From NCBI GenBank assembly GCA_026724425.1, contig JAIUCV010000008.1:27446477-27510476 (forward strand): a stretch of 64,000 bases of DNA. The letters run 5' to 3'. The notes under the pieces are model-generated. The model ran no database searches, was not told where the DNA came from, and saw only the letters and a list, made by a program, of their open reading frames with translations. This DNA comes from Erythrophleum ivorense. Its lineage: Eukaryota; Streptophyta; Magnoliopsida; Fabales; Fabaceae. Position numbers and translations under genes: made by a program. The first letter of the stretch is position 1. Every line of letters begins with the position of its first letter. Positions 1-11,300 of this stretch are shown one piece after another.

Positions 1-253
1 GTAAATCTTGGGCCTCATCACACTAAATTATGTTAGGTCTGCACATAATCCATTGGGCTTCCATTAGCCTCTTCTCATGATCTATTAATTTAGGCCTAGA
101 TAGAATTTCTATCCCAATTAAATCTCAAACCCATATTAATAATTTATCTCTCTAAAGTCTCCATTCACTTAACTTGCCCAATGAGCCCATATTAATTACT
201 CTTAATTAATTCTAATACATGATTAACACTTTAATTAATTATGGGGTGTTACA
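1..253 (+). mobile_element. 3' end of a large Tekay/Del-like LTR
   Basis: The segment runs into the window from the left and ends in GGGGTGTTACA, a typical LTR terminus. It aligns by eye with the last ~250 bases of the complete LTR at 23677-26525; both contain AATCTCAAACCCATATTAAT and end AATTAATTATGGGGTGTTACA. It abuts Athila reverse-transcriptase sequence at 254, so it is most simply the right end of an LTR or solo LTR inserted into the Athila element. The left end lies outside the window and the target-site duplication cannot be tested. Confidence 0.8.
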
Positions 254-980
254 CATTGCTAAGAACCTAATGCTTAACTTTGAAAAATGTTATTTTATGG
301 TTCGTAAGGGTATAGTATTAGCCCACATTGTGTCCCAAAGAGGCATTGAGGTTGATAAAGCTAAGATAGACATCATTTCTTCTCTTCCCTACCCCACATC
401 TATGAAAGAAGTTAGGTAATTTCTAGGACATGTAGGGTTTTATAGGCATTTTATTTAGAATTTTAGTAAAATTGTATTGCCTTTATATAGACTTCTTAAA
501 AAACATGTTGATTTTCTTTTAATCACGATTGTAGGTTGGCTTGGGATAAGCTTAAAGAAAAGTTAGCTACACCCTTTACCATTTAGCCACTTGATTGGAG
601 CCTTCCTATTAAGCTCTATTGTGATGCTTCCAATTATGCACTTCGAGCAATTTTAGGACAAAAACTAGACAAGAAGTCTTATGTTATAGCCTATGCTTCA
701 AAGACCTTAGATTCTACACAAACCCCTTATACTACCACTAAGAAAGAGTTTCTTGGTATTATATTTGCTTTAGAAAAGTTTGGATCATATTTGTTGGATA
801 CTAAAGTTACTGTTTTTACTAACCATGCAACCCTCAAGTACTTGATGAAGAAGCTAGATTCAAAGCCACACTTAATCCACTGGATGCTTCAACTGCAAGA
901 AATTTGACATTGAGATTAAAGATAAAAGTGGAGTAAAGAATCTAGTTGCTGATCATTTGAGTAGGATTGAGGCACCAATG
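254..980 (+). pseudogene. Athila-type pol remnant: RT C-terminus and RNase H
   Basis: The first part translates to the end of a Ty3/gypsy reverse transcriptase thumb, with the Athila-like blocks NFEKCYFMVRKGIVLAH and GIEVDKAKIDIISSLPYP followed by FLGHVGFYRHF. Downstream, LYCDASNYALRAILGQKLDKK, split across stops, and the TTKKEFLGIIFALEKF block are RNase H. It ends near the conserved VKNLVADHLSRIE linker. In-frame stops (for example TAA after KEVR near 418) and small frameshifts make it non-functional. The RT palm is absent because the preceding LTR interrupts it at 254. The segment continues into integrase at about 1080. Confidence 0.85.
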
Positions 981-1039
981 GTAACTTCTTCTCCTATTTC
1001 TGATACTTTTCCTGATGATGGCTTGTGTACTGCAACTAT

Positions 1040-2118
1040 TTCTAAGCCATGGTATGTTGATATAGTTAACTATCTGGTTGCATGTGCATTGCCTGCTCAT
1101 CTTAATAAACATTAACTGGATAGGTTTGGGAGTAAAGCAAAATGCTATATTTGGGATGCTTCTTACCTGTGGCGATTGGGTAGTAACCAAGTTATTAAGA
1201 GATGCATCCCTGATCATGAAATTGCTTTTGTTTTACATTTTTGTAATACTTTGGGATGTGGTGGTCATTTTGGTTCACAAAATATTGCTAGGAAGGTCTT
1301 GGACTCTAGATTATTTTGGGCTACCTTATTTAAAGATGCATATCAGTTTTGTAAGCAATATATTAGATGTCAGCATACTGGTACTATAGGTTGCAGGAAT
1401 GTGATGCCACAGTACCCTATTCTATTTTGTGAGGTCTTTGATGTATAGGGCACTGATTTTATGGGCCCATTCCTTATATCTTTTGGCTATCTTTATATTT
1501 TGCTGATTGTGGATTATGTTTCTAAATGAGTGGAAGCCATTGCCACCTGGAATAATAATTTTAGTGTAATTATTTCTTTTGTTAGGACTCATATTTTCTA
1601 TAGATTTAGAATGCCTAGAGCTATCATTGGTGACCAAGAAAGCCATTTCTATAATAGGTGCTTTTAGGGCTTACTTGGTAAGTATCAAGTCTAACACAGA
1701 GTTGTAACACCTTACCACCCATAAACCAATGCCTAAGCTATGGTGTCAAATAAGAATATCAAGCTGATTTTGGAAAAGACAATTCAAGCCAACTGGAAGG
1801 ATTGGAGTAAGCATTTGGATGATGCACTTTAGGCCTACAGGATAGCTTTCAAGACTTTAATTAGGATGTCTCCCTATTGGATTGTTTTTGACAAAACTTC
1901 AAAATTGGTGAAAAACTTTTACTTGATAAATCTAGATTGAAATTCATGCTTGATAATTACATTCTAGATGGGAGGATCCATATGTAGTCTATGATATTTT
2001 CCCTTTTGGTGTAGTTGAGCTTGTGGATGAGCAGACCAAAGCTATATTCAAAGTCAATAGACATTGGATCAAGCTCTTTCATGAGGAGTTTCCAAGAGAG
2101 GACAAGGAAGAGCTCTAA
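1040..2118 (+). pseudogene. Athila-type integrase remnant
   Basis: After the Athila linker (SKPWYVDIVNYLV) the zinc-binding and core domains can be followed: HEIAFVLHFCNTLGCGGHFG, KDAYQFCKQYIRCQ, then TDFMGPF carrying the first catalytic Asp and GDQESHF carrying the second. The expected third catalytic residue region reads NKNIKLILEK, with Asn where Glu is usual. Premature stops occur at about 1446, 1527 and 1667, among others. The C-terminal tail matches the Athila end block VNRHWIKLFHEEFPRED, with a stop at about 2118. The family joins element cDNA to the host chromosome; this copy cannot. Orientation matches the LTR that follows at 2614. Confidence 0.88.
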
Positions 2119-2613
2119 CTTTGAGACCCACCTTGACTACGTAGTCGTATACTTTCCCTTTTCACTTTTTACATTGTATTATCTATATTTTGGTTGGATC
2201 TTATGCTGGCATTAAGGACAATGCAATGTTTAAGTATGGGGGGAGTATTTAAACAAACTTTTTTGTTTTGTTTTGTTTATTGTGTTAGTTGATTTTCAGT
2301 CCTTGTGTGAAGTTTTGTTTTGTGTTATTTATGTGTTTTGAAAAAAAAAAGAAACTTTTGTTTTATACCAGTTGCTTGCATTGAGGTAATACCATGATAC
2401 TAAAATACTTAAGCTTGAAGATGATTTGAACTTGCTTGATGATTCTAGTTAAATGGCAAGTTGATTAGCTTAATTGCAATGTGATAATGTTAATCTGAAC
2501 CTAGTAAGGACTTTAAGCTATTGTTATGATACTTCATTTCATAAGTGTACCACTTACCTTTCACCCAATCTAGAACTTGGCTCTTATCTTGCTTAAGTCC
2601 ACATTTTGTGTTC
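2119..2613 (+). other. Athila 3' untranslated region
   Basis: Noncoding sequence between the integrase stop and the 3' LTR. The sequence GACAATGCAATGTTTAAG followed by TATGGGGGGAGTATTT (2234-2249) is the purine-rich motif usually found just after Athila integrase. The rest is AT-rich with no coding potential that I can see. No clear polypurine tract lies directly against the proposed LTR start, so the LTR boundary at 2614 is approximate. Confidence 0.6.
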
Positions 2614-5256
2614 TGATAAGCATGAAATTTATATGTTTTAATCCCCCCAACTTAAGTATTTTAAATGTTAAATAAGGCTTAATGGATTTACTTAGGTGGA
2701 TAATTGATTTTAGTGGCCATTTTTGCACCTTATGAATTAATTTGCAAAATTATTAAGTTTTAATGCATGAATTCCTTTTCAATAATTTTTTGGCTGTTTC
2801 TACTTAACACTTTTCATTCTTTTATGTAGATTTCAATGGCTAAATGATGTTCGAATGAGAACTTGAGTTAGAGAAGAGAAGGGGAAGAATTAGGCCTCAA
2901 TTGTACTTCTTGTTATAACTTAAAAATGGGAGAATGAATTGTGGTTGGCACATGAATGGGATGCTCTCTCATTTCATGCATTATATGCATGCACATTCAC
3001 ATGAAGCTATGGTCACTCACATTACATAATCATGCTGCACTTTTACCTTATTCCTATGTCCATTCATTCACAAGGCTGCACATCATTCACACATGCAAAG
3101 AAGCACGTGAGGTGAAGCCATAAGGTCATGAAGCTGAGCATGAAAGACTACGTGAGAAAGAGCTTGGGAGCAACACGAGCTATGGAAGCTACACATAAAC
3201 AAACACGTGGGTGGCAACATGTAATTCATTGAGGTGCAGAACCTGTGAGATGTTAACGTGGGAAGAAGCGAATTGAAGCTGGGAGAAGCCTTGAGCAAAT
3301 GGATGAAGAAGAACCTACAGCTTGGTAAGGCTAGAAACACATTAGAAAGCCATGGGTTTTAGAGAGAAGAATAAGACATGATCAGCAAGCAAGCAACGCA
3401 TAGAATGTATGGAAGAAAAGCTACGAGTTTTAACATGGCTAGAACAAACATTGAGCAAGCTGAAAGAAGAAGCTTGCACGAGCTAAAATAATGAGCTAAG
3501 GTTACGTGGAAAGGAGAAGCTTAAGAGTTGGAGAACATGCAACAAGGAAGAAAGAAAAGGAACACGTGAAGAGGAAGAGGCTATGAATGAGGAGTCTTGA
3601 GCTGAAACAGAATAAGCAAAACAGAAGAAAGAGCATCGAGCTGAACTTGCATGAGCTGGGAGGATGAACTGAAAGAGGAAGCTACGAGCTAAGATGAAGT
3701 TAAGAGAACCAAACGAAACACGAAGAGAAGCAGCTGGGTAGAGAGGAAGCTCTAGAACGTGAAAAGCTTGCATGGAAAATAAGAAGAGAAGGCTGACATG
3801 TTTGCTTCTAGTTGAGGAGGAAAATCGAGCAGAAATACGTGGGACATTAAGGCAGCACATGAGTTGAAGAAGAAGCTAAGTCTTTAACGTGAGCTGAACG
3901 AGAGGGAGAAAACGAGTTGGAAGCAGAATATGCAGAAACAGCAGAAGGAATCACGTGGAAAATATATACGAAGAAGCTATGCATGGATAACGTGAAAAAG
4001 CAAGTGGATTATTATATTCAATGGGGCCCACACTATCTACAATGCAAGCTTGTGATATATATATTAAAAGAAGAAGCTGAGCACATGGAGAGAAGCACAT
4101 GAATAGCACGTAGAATCATTAAAAATTCACGTGAGAGCCTTCATCCAATCCATCACGTCACTCATGTTTGATTCCATTCATCTCACGTATCTTCATTGAT
4201 TCACACTGTCCAGAACTCCAGCCCACTCACACCTCCTTCATTCATTGAATCCATTCCATTCACGCAACTCCATTCCATCATCTATATATTCATTCATTCG
4301 GCCATCATTCAGAATCCATCCACGCCATATACCTCTCCATCCATCCATCCATTTATTCTTCCATTCACTCCACGCCTCCACTCCATCTCCATTCCATCCA
4401 TCCATCCATCTCCACATCCCATGATTTTCTAATCCATCTTGAGGCTAGCTAGGAGGAAGACCTTGGAGAAGCTTGAATCCATGGAAGAATAATTCAGAAT
4501 TTTGGCTAAGACTTTTCTATTTTTCCTACACTTTTTCTCTTTCATTTATTTTCTTGGTTAAGATGTATTTGATAGGGCATTTGTGTAATTATAATCAGTG
4601 GCTGGTTAGACACTGATTAGGAAGTATTTTTATTGATTAATTGATCTGGTTAATTCCAATATTATCTAAATTTCCCATGTATGCTTCGAAGGTGTTCGAT
4701 AAAATACATGAGTGACCTTAATTGTTTAATTTGAGGATTCCTTAATGTTTAGTTGGTTAATTAAAAATTAGGATGATTCAGAGGCTAATCAAATTAGTTA
4801 ATCAATCAATTTGAGTGTTCATTGATCCTAAAACAAGAATTGACAATTTAATTTGGATGTGAGGTTTCAATTCAACATTAGATCGTTGATTTCTTGAATC
4901 TTGCGTGGTTACTCAAGATAAATTGTTATGAACACGAGTAGGGACTCTTAGACCAGAATTAATCATAATTGGATTAGGATAAGGATAGTGGATACCATGG
5001 GACGAATCCAAAGCTAGTCACAAGACCATCTTTCACCCATAATCCATATAATTAGGTAGAATTTAGGAATTTTAATTCAATTTAGTTTTAGGATAGTTTA
5101 ATTAAATCAAAACCCCTTTAGTTTAGGAATTTTTAGAGTCTTTTAATATTTGGAAAACTCGATTAGACATTGAACGCCAATTCCAAGGGAGATGACCTAG
5201 GTTGTGCCACTAATTACATATTTTATCAGCCTAGTATTACTTTGAGGGTTATACGA
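2614..5256 (+). mobile_element. Athila-like 3' LTR (about 2.6 kb)
   Basis: It starts TGATAAGCATG and soon carries TTTTAATCCCCCCAACTTAAG. The inverted copy at 31065-33690 carries the equivalent block TTTTAATCCTCCTAACTTAAG on the minus strand. Near the end, GGGAGATGACCTAGGTTGTG also has its counterpart in that inverted copy. The position just downstream of Athila integrase and its UTR fits a 3' LTR. The middle (2900-4130) is purine-rich and contains five CACGTG sites; 4140-4440 is a CCAT/CATT-rich simple repeat. Ends are estimated from the two-copy comparison and no target-site duplication was confirmed. Confidence 0.75.
4140..4432. repeat. CCAT/CATT-rich simple-sequence tract in the Athila LTR
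   Basis: Runs such as CCATCCATCCATCCATTTAT and repeated CCATTC and CATTCATT units dominate about 290 bases. An open frame spans part of it, but its composition (Ser, Pro, His, Ile) simply follows the repeat, so it is not called a gene. Confidence 0.7.
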
Positions 5257-5430
5257 TGAGCCACTCATGTTCATTTGCCTTACATAGAAGTGATCAAGGC
5301 ATTCATTTTTCATTTTTCTATTCACCTAGAGCCAAAAAGCCAACCTTACATATGATATATCCATTGTTTCACCCTATTGAGCCTATGTTATGTTTCTTTC
5401 TTACCCTATAACCTATAAGAAAATGTAATT
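5257..5430 (+). other. Short Athila-like noncoding fragment
   Basis: This lies between the Athila LTR end and the point where RNase H homology of element A begins. It contains GAGCCAAAAAGCCAACC and GAGCCTATGTT, which resemble the decayed 3' noncoding region of Athila elements. It may be target DNA into which the Athila element inserted. The assignment rests on resemblance only. Confidence 0.3.
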
Positions 5431-5847
5431 AAATAGCCACCTTGTTTTAGGACACTACCCTACCCTGCTAAATCAGCACACATCCTAACCTTCTCCTTTA
5501 GGAATCACTATATACCATAAATGGTACACTAGGGTCAAGAATAACTAGAACAGGGGCAGTGATCAATCCGAATTTTAACTCCTAAAAACTCTTCTCACAT
5601 CTATCATCCCACACAAAAGGTGTATCCTTCTAAGTCAGCCTTGTGAGTGGTAAGGCCATTTGAGAAAAGCCCAAAATAAATCATCTGTAATATCTTACCA
5701 AACCAAGAAAACTCCAAACCTCGGTGATAGTCCTAAGTTTATCCCACTATAATACAGCCTCAGCTTTATGGGGATCTATCGCAACCCCATCTTGTGAGAT
5801 TATATGACCTATGAATTTCACCTCGATTAGCCAAAACTCACATTTAC
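5430..5847 (-). pseudogene. Element A RT C-terminus and RNase H start
   Basis: The minus strand continues the RT reading in a shifted frame: KLSKCEFWL and the VISQDG-type block near 5770-5850, then the RNase H start around 5490-5560, equivalent to the SKRGLGCVLM block of element C. The frame changes relative to the upstream RT at about 5850 and stops are present. Homology fades near 5430, where the element is truncated. Confidence 0.75.
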
Positions 5848-6573
5848 TCAGTTTGGCATATAATCTCTTCTCAGAGTCTCTAGGACTAATCTTAGATGTC
5901 TCTCATGTTCCTCAAAAGATCTGGAGTACACTAAAATATCATCAATAAAGACCACGACAAACTTATCCAAATACAATCTAAATACCCTATTCATATAATC
6001 CATAAACACCGCGGGTGCATTCGTTAGCCCGAATGGCATCACAAGGAATTCATAATGCCCATATCTAGTTCTGAAGGCCGTTTTTGGGATGTCTTCAGCT
6101 TTCACTCTCAATTGGTGATACCTATATCTAAGATCTATCTTAGAGAATATAAATGCCCTAACTAATTGATGTAATAAATCATCTATTTTAGGGAGAGGAT
6201 ACTTATTTTTTATGGTAACTTTATTCAATTCTCTATAATCTATACATAATCTCAAGTTACCATATTTCTTTTCTACAAAAAATACTGGAGCTTCCCAGGG
6301 TGACACACTAGGGTAGATAAACCCTTTCTCTAACAGCTTCTCTATTTGCTTCTTTAACTCAGCAAGCTCGATAGGAGCCATCCTGTAGGAAACCTTAGAC
6401 ACCAGTCCAGCCCTAGGCACTACATCGATAGAAAATTCTATCTCTATCTCAGGGGGTAGACTACTAAAGTCAAAATCTTTAGGGAAAACCTCTAGGAATT
6501 CCCTAATTATTAAGATCTCCTTTATCCTTTCTTCTACCTCAACCTGAATAGAGAAAAAAACCTTGACACCCAT
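5848..6573 (-). CDS. Element A reverse transcriptase (open fragment, 241 codons)
   Basis: A long open frame encodes most of a Ty3/gypsy RT. In order it shows YRMAPIELAELKKQ (start of the palm), LRLCIDYRELNKVTIKNKYP, FSKIDLRYRYHQLRV, TAFRTRYGHYEFLVMPFGLT and FVVVFIDDILVYS, which carries the catalytic Asp pair. The usual SGYHQ reads RYRYHQ here, a probable mutation. The N-terminal ~30 residues belong to the protease-RT linker (EVFPKDFDFSSLPP). The enzyme would copy element RNA into DNA in virus-like particles. A frameshift at the 3' end (TLRRDYMPN instead of the LYAKLSKCEF continuation) separates it from RNase H, and the upstream protease is also broken, so a working polyprotein is unlikely. 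Confidence 0.88.
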   Translation of the reverse strand: MGVKVFFSIQVEVEERIKEILIIREFLEVFPKDFDFSSLPPEIEIEFSIDVVPRAGLVSKVSYRMAPIELAELKKQIEKLLEKGFIYPSVSPWEAPVFFVEKKYGNLRLCIDYRELNKVTIKNKYPLPKIDDLLHQLVRAFIFSKIDLRYRYHQLRVKAEDIPKTAFRTRYGHYEFLVMPFGLTNAPAVFMDYMNRVFRLYLDKFVVVFIDDILVYSRSFEEHERHLRLVLETLRRDYMPN

Positions 6574-6589
6574 GCTCTAAGTGTCTCTC

Positions 6590-7135
6590 AGCCTAGGCAG
6601 TAGTCATAAAGGGTAACTCGGCCCCTATCATAGGTATGGTCCCACATATAGGTATAGATATGGTGTGGTTCTCACAATCAAGGATAGCATTATTAGCAGT
6701 CATTTACTTCATGCCAACAATCAAATTAATGTCATGGCATGGCATACAAATCAAATCAATGGTAGTGTAACAATGGTTAAATTGTACAGTGACATTCAGG
6801 CAAGCATGGAAAGTTACAACATGGCCTCCAGTGGGTGTCATGATAGACAAATCAAATAGTAAAGTACTAATGGCCACACCCAAATGTCTCACACAGTTAT
6901 AAGATATAAATGAGTGACTGGCACCTAAATCAAACATAATAATCATAAGAAAATCATTCACTACAAGTGTACCTTGAATCAAACTGGGAGACGCACTAGC
7001 CTCCTGCTGAGACAGGATAAACACCCAGCCCTGGGTCTGTGGCCTAAAAGGAGGTGGCCTAAGAAGAGGCGTTGAATCTACCCGGAGATAATTTCTAGTA
7101 ATGTGCCCTAGCTTCCCACACTTGTAACATGTCAC
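6590..7135 (-). pseudogene. Element A zinc knuckle and aspartic protease fragment
   Basis: The minus-strand frame from 7135 begins CYKCGKLGHITRNY, a gag zinc knuckle in which the last Cys is Tyr. About 60 residues later comes MFDLGASHSFIS, equivalent to the retropepsin active site (D-T/S-G-A), with Leu replacing Thr/Ser. The distal protease block LICMPCHDINLIVGMK follows and the frame stops at 6704. Family knowledge: the protease cuts the Gag-Pol polyprotein. The altered knuckle and active-site residues suggest loss of function. Confidence 0.82.
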
Positions 7136-8168
7136 TGTAGATTGTTGTGTAGATAACTAAGTCCTTGGAGGCTTCACCTTCTTCCCTTTTTGTGGCCTCT
7201 TGCCCCACTGCACCTTGTTCTTCTTCTTGCTAGTAGGTGCAGAGCTGGCTCCTTTCTCTGGTCTCGGTCACTTGGACTCCGTGGCCCCTCTCTGGCCAGA
7301 TATGGGAGCAGCAGGCATAATATCCCTCAAATTATTTTCTATTACCTTCTAATCTCCATAATAGCATTGAAGTTCTGGATCCTGTGTGGAGTCACTCTAT
7401 CTCTGATCAAGGACTTCAACCCGATATCAAATTGCTCACACCTCCAAGGCTCATAATCATATCTTTGAAGGTAGGAAGAATACTGAGATAACTCTATGAA
7501 TCTAGCCACGTACTGGTCTGCCATCATGACATCGGTTTGCTATAGCCTCATAAATTGCAACTCTTTCTATTTCTTATAGAATTAGGAAAGTACTTCCCAT
7601 AAAGTTGTACCAAGAAGTTCTCCCAGGTGATTTGTAAATATTTGGTCTCTATCAGACACTTTGTACTGCGACACCACTTATCGGCTTCTTTCTATAGCAT
7701 AAAGATGGCTAACTGAGCTTTTCTACTCTGAGGTTCTATCCATCATTGTGAATATCTTCCCTATCTCTATTACCCAAGGCTCCGCTTTGTCCGCATCCAA
7801 TTCCTCGTCAAACACTGGTGGGTTGTTCTTCTTAAATTGATTTAATTATTTTTGAATAGATGGCAGACACTGAGCTGGCTCCTAGGAGGTGGGGGTGGAG
7901 CACCTGAGGTGGAAGGCTATGTAGTACTAGAATTAAAAGGCTAAGACTGAGGTGGAGGGGCCTCTCACCTGACTTCTTCCTGCCTAGCTGGGAGTCCTAC
8001 AGTCACACAATCATCTAATGCTGCTACTAGATCATGTCTTATTACTGGGCCATCACATTCTTAAATCTATCAATTTGATCTATGACAACTTGTAAGGGAT
8101 CCTCAGACCTAACTTCTGGTTCCCTAGCCGGTCTGCCCTTACCTCTGCCTCCTCTTGTCTCAACCATT
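7136..8168 (-). pseudogene. Element A gag remnant
   Basis: On the minus strand gag starts at about 8166 with METRGGRGKGRPAREPE-like sequence, matching the gag start of element C at 47230. The retrotransposon gag core is recognisable around 7560-7830: FDEELDADKAEPW, a DKWCRSTK block and TWENFLVQLYGKYF. The end (MMADQYVARFIELSQYSSYL) lies at 7440-7527. Several stops and frame changes interrupt it. Gag forms the virus-like particle; this copy cannot produce it whole. Confidence 0.8.
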
Positions 8169-8298
8169 TTCACTAAAAAAGAGTCACAACCTTAGCCCAC
8201 ATTTACAATTCAAGCACATATACACAAATATTCCACCTAAAAACAACCTGGACACACCATTCAAGAGCCAAATACTGAGCAAAAGTGCTTGAACCTTT

Positions 8299-8310
8299 AC
8301 TCTGATACCA
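8299..8310 (-). other. Element A primer binding site
   Basis: The minus strand reads TGGTATCAGAGT, one base different from the initiator-Met tRNA-type PBS TGGTATCAGAGC seen intact in element C. It lies five bases inside the LTR end at 8316, as expected, and fixes the element's orientation. Confidence 0.85.
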
Positions 8311-8315
8311 ATAAA

Positions 8316-11300
8316 TGTAATACTATATTATTTCTAGCATTGATTCTTTTATGTACAAGTGGCATTATACAATTCTTCAAAGAAATCCCAAGAAAATACA
8401 TTAAAATAATGAATTAAATTGTATTGTGTAGCAGATAAATTTTTCATTTCCCGTCTCTGGGACCCCATGAACTCACTAACAAAATTCTCTAATTATTTTT
8501 ACAAACCACAGATCAAGGGTCAAAAATCCCAAAAATTTTTTCATTCATCGTGGTTGTACATTGACAAATTTCAGGGGCAACTTTGAAAAATCATAACTAA
8601 ATGTAGCAAAATCACATAAACGATAGCTTTCTGGAAAGCTCTAGATGTCAAATTTACAATAAAAATAAGTCCCAGGCATGAAAACCTCATCTGGCCACGT
8701 TTGATAATAGAAAATATAGGGGTTGAGCTATCCAAAAATCTGATACAACTTATTAATATAAATTTTGAAAATTCATAACTAATTCTATAAAAATCCAATC
8801 CATACAATCTATACCAATTTGGGAATCTAAAGATATTACAATAAAAATAAGTCCCAGGCATGAAAACTTCATCTGGCCACGTTTGATAATAGAAAATATA
8901 GGGGGTTGAGCTATCCAAAAATCTGATACAACTTATTAATATAAATTTTGAAAATTCATAACTAATTCTACAAAAATCCAATCCATACAATCTATACCAA
9001 TTTGGGAATCTAAAGATATTAACTAGAGGGAAAAAATAGTTCCATACCAATCCAAAGGCATTCAGACCCCTAAAACTAATCATATAATAACACGAGTTTG
9101 ACTGGGCGCTTGGTACTAGACAACAACTTCAAAAATTTATATCTCCCTATCTAGACATCCAAATGAGGTACTTCTAATTGAAACAACTCACTAGAAAGGT
9201 CTAGTTTCTCCTTGTAAAAGATTTTAGAAATTGGACACCATTTGCCCTATGATTGACGTAGATTTATTTTTAAACCAACTACATAGTACCAGTGGCCAAA
9301 CCAGAAAAATTTCTGAACTTAAAAAATTCACCAAATATTCCATAGGCCTCTAAATAATACCCACTTTAGCTTCCTAAAAAGATATCAATAAGCTCTAGAT
9401 GCATGCCAACTTTCAGACCAAAAAGAGCTCATTTAGATAGAAAGTGACATAGCTCACCGAAATGGCCATTTTTGCTCCATATGAGATACCAAATCTGTCC
9501 AAATGGCCTCCTTGATTCTTGGCACCTCTTGGGCAAGTTTAAAAGCATGAATATGGCTTGTGTGAACTGCCCAAGTAGTCCCAAACCCCATACATCTTAA
9601 TTTGACCATCTCAGACTCAAGAATACATAATCATCACATGCCATCAAGGTGTCAAATTCTACATTCTCATAGATCTAATGTCACATAAGAGCTATACAAT
9701 GTTCATACATCATATTAAATTTGTCCATGGGCTTATATCTCAAAAATAACATTTACATAACCACTATGACCATTAGGTACAAAAGAAAGTACATAATGAA
9801 CAAAGTATGGCTTTTCGATGCTCTTGCCTTGCATTCCTTGCTTCTTAGACATCATCTAAGCATTTCAAGATAATGGAGGGAAGGGGAGTGAGATTCCTAT
9901 AATCTCAATAGCTCACACACCCATTCAAGGCATATATACATCAAAGCATATGTATGGAAGGTTTGGCAACTATAGAGTATGCAAAGTTACAATTTCCATG
10001 CCATTTATTCACTTTGAAGCTAAGAACATGCTCTAGGGACTTTTGGTTTTGCCTCACCCTATTTCTAAGACTTTTGGATTTGCCTTACTCTTGGCCTAGG
10101 GACTTTTGACTTGGCCTTAGCCTTTCAAGAGACTTTTGGCCTTGTCTTACCCATGCCATAAGACTTTTGGCATCTCTTCACCTTCATTAAGGGACTTTTG
10201 GCATCACCTCACTCTTATAAACCATTTCCACAACCAAGGCCATTCAAGGAAACACATTGGTACCAATATAATGTCAAGGCATCAAGTGGCATATTCTCAA
10301 GTCACAAGAGCATACACAAGCACACAATTACATACATATGCACACAAGAATGCAAGGAGAATGAGGTGGAGACCTACCTTGGATTTAGGCAAGCTTTTCT
10401 TGATCCTTTTCCTTCTTGTTTTTGGTCCCACAAGCACACCTAGGTGGGTGGATGTTCTCTAGGCCTAGACACCATAAGTAACACACAATTACATACTTGA
10501 AGCAAGCCAAGACACTAAACTCACTCTTGAAATATCGGTGGTTCCATAAATGGCCTATTGAAGCAATCTTCATAATTCAAGCTCTAGGCTCCCATTTCTT
10601 TCCATTTTTAGGCCTCTTGGCCTCATTCAAAGTCCTTGGAGCCCTCACACATTCATTTTTACAATTGGAAAACCAAGTTGCTTCATAAGGCCCCATTATA
10701 GACACTATTGTCCTATCTCTCAATCCATGGATCCTAAATTTTTTCCAATGGTCTCTCCCATCTTCTAACATCATAAAAAGTCCCAAACCAAGTCTAGAAC
10801 AAATTAAAATATCCCCTAGCCAAATGAACCTAGCTTGGCCAAAATATGCACCATGATAGAAGTTCATGGAGTTCTTGATTTTTTCTTGATAGGAGAGCTA
10901 CTTGGGAAGGTTTCTAGAGGTCTTTGGAGCTCAAGGGAACACTTAAATGGCCAAGGAATTACTCACACAAAATCAGATTTCATAAAACCCTAAAGAAGCC
11001 TACACTTTTCTATCTTGCTTTCCATAGGTGTTTCTTGGAATTTCTTGCCATATTTATCTTCCTCATGGTCTAAAACCTTAGTTCCTCTCTTGCTTTGGAT
11101 AGAAAACTCCCCCTTCATGTGGTTCTATATGAGGCTGAAACACACACCAAGAAGAAGCAAGAGAAGAAGGCAACAAAGGTGTGAATTTACCTTAGATTCA
11201 AGAGTGTTTTCAAAGATCTTCCTTCTTGGTCTATTCCACCACAAGGAATTCAAACTCTTCCCTGAGGTTTTGAACCAAAAATAGAACCAAAAGCTTAACT

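Noticed and set aside
3483..3860. A 125-codon minus-strand open frame
   Set aside because: It is the pyrimidine-rich complement of the purine-biased Athila LTR, Ser/Phe/Leu-rich, with no domain.
8571..9083. A 170-codon minus-strand open frame with an internal protein repeat
   Set aside because: It spans the 182-bp DNA duplication inside a retroelement LTR. The repeat exists at DNA level and the protein resembles nothing known.
10136..10462. Overlapping 108- and 81-codon plus-strand open frames
   Set aside because: They lie inside the element A LTR, have no recognisable domain, and parallel readings in the related LTR copies are not conserved as open frames.
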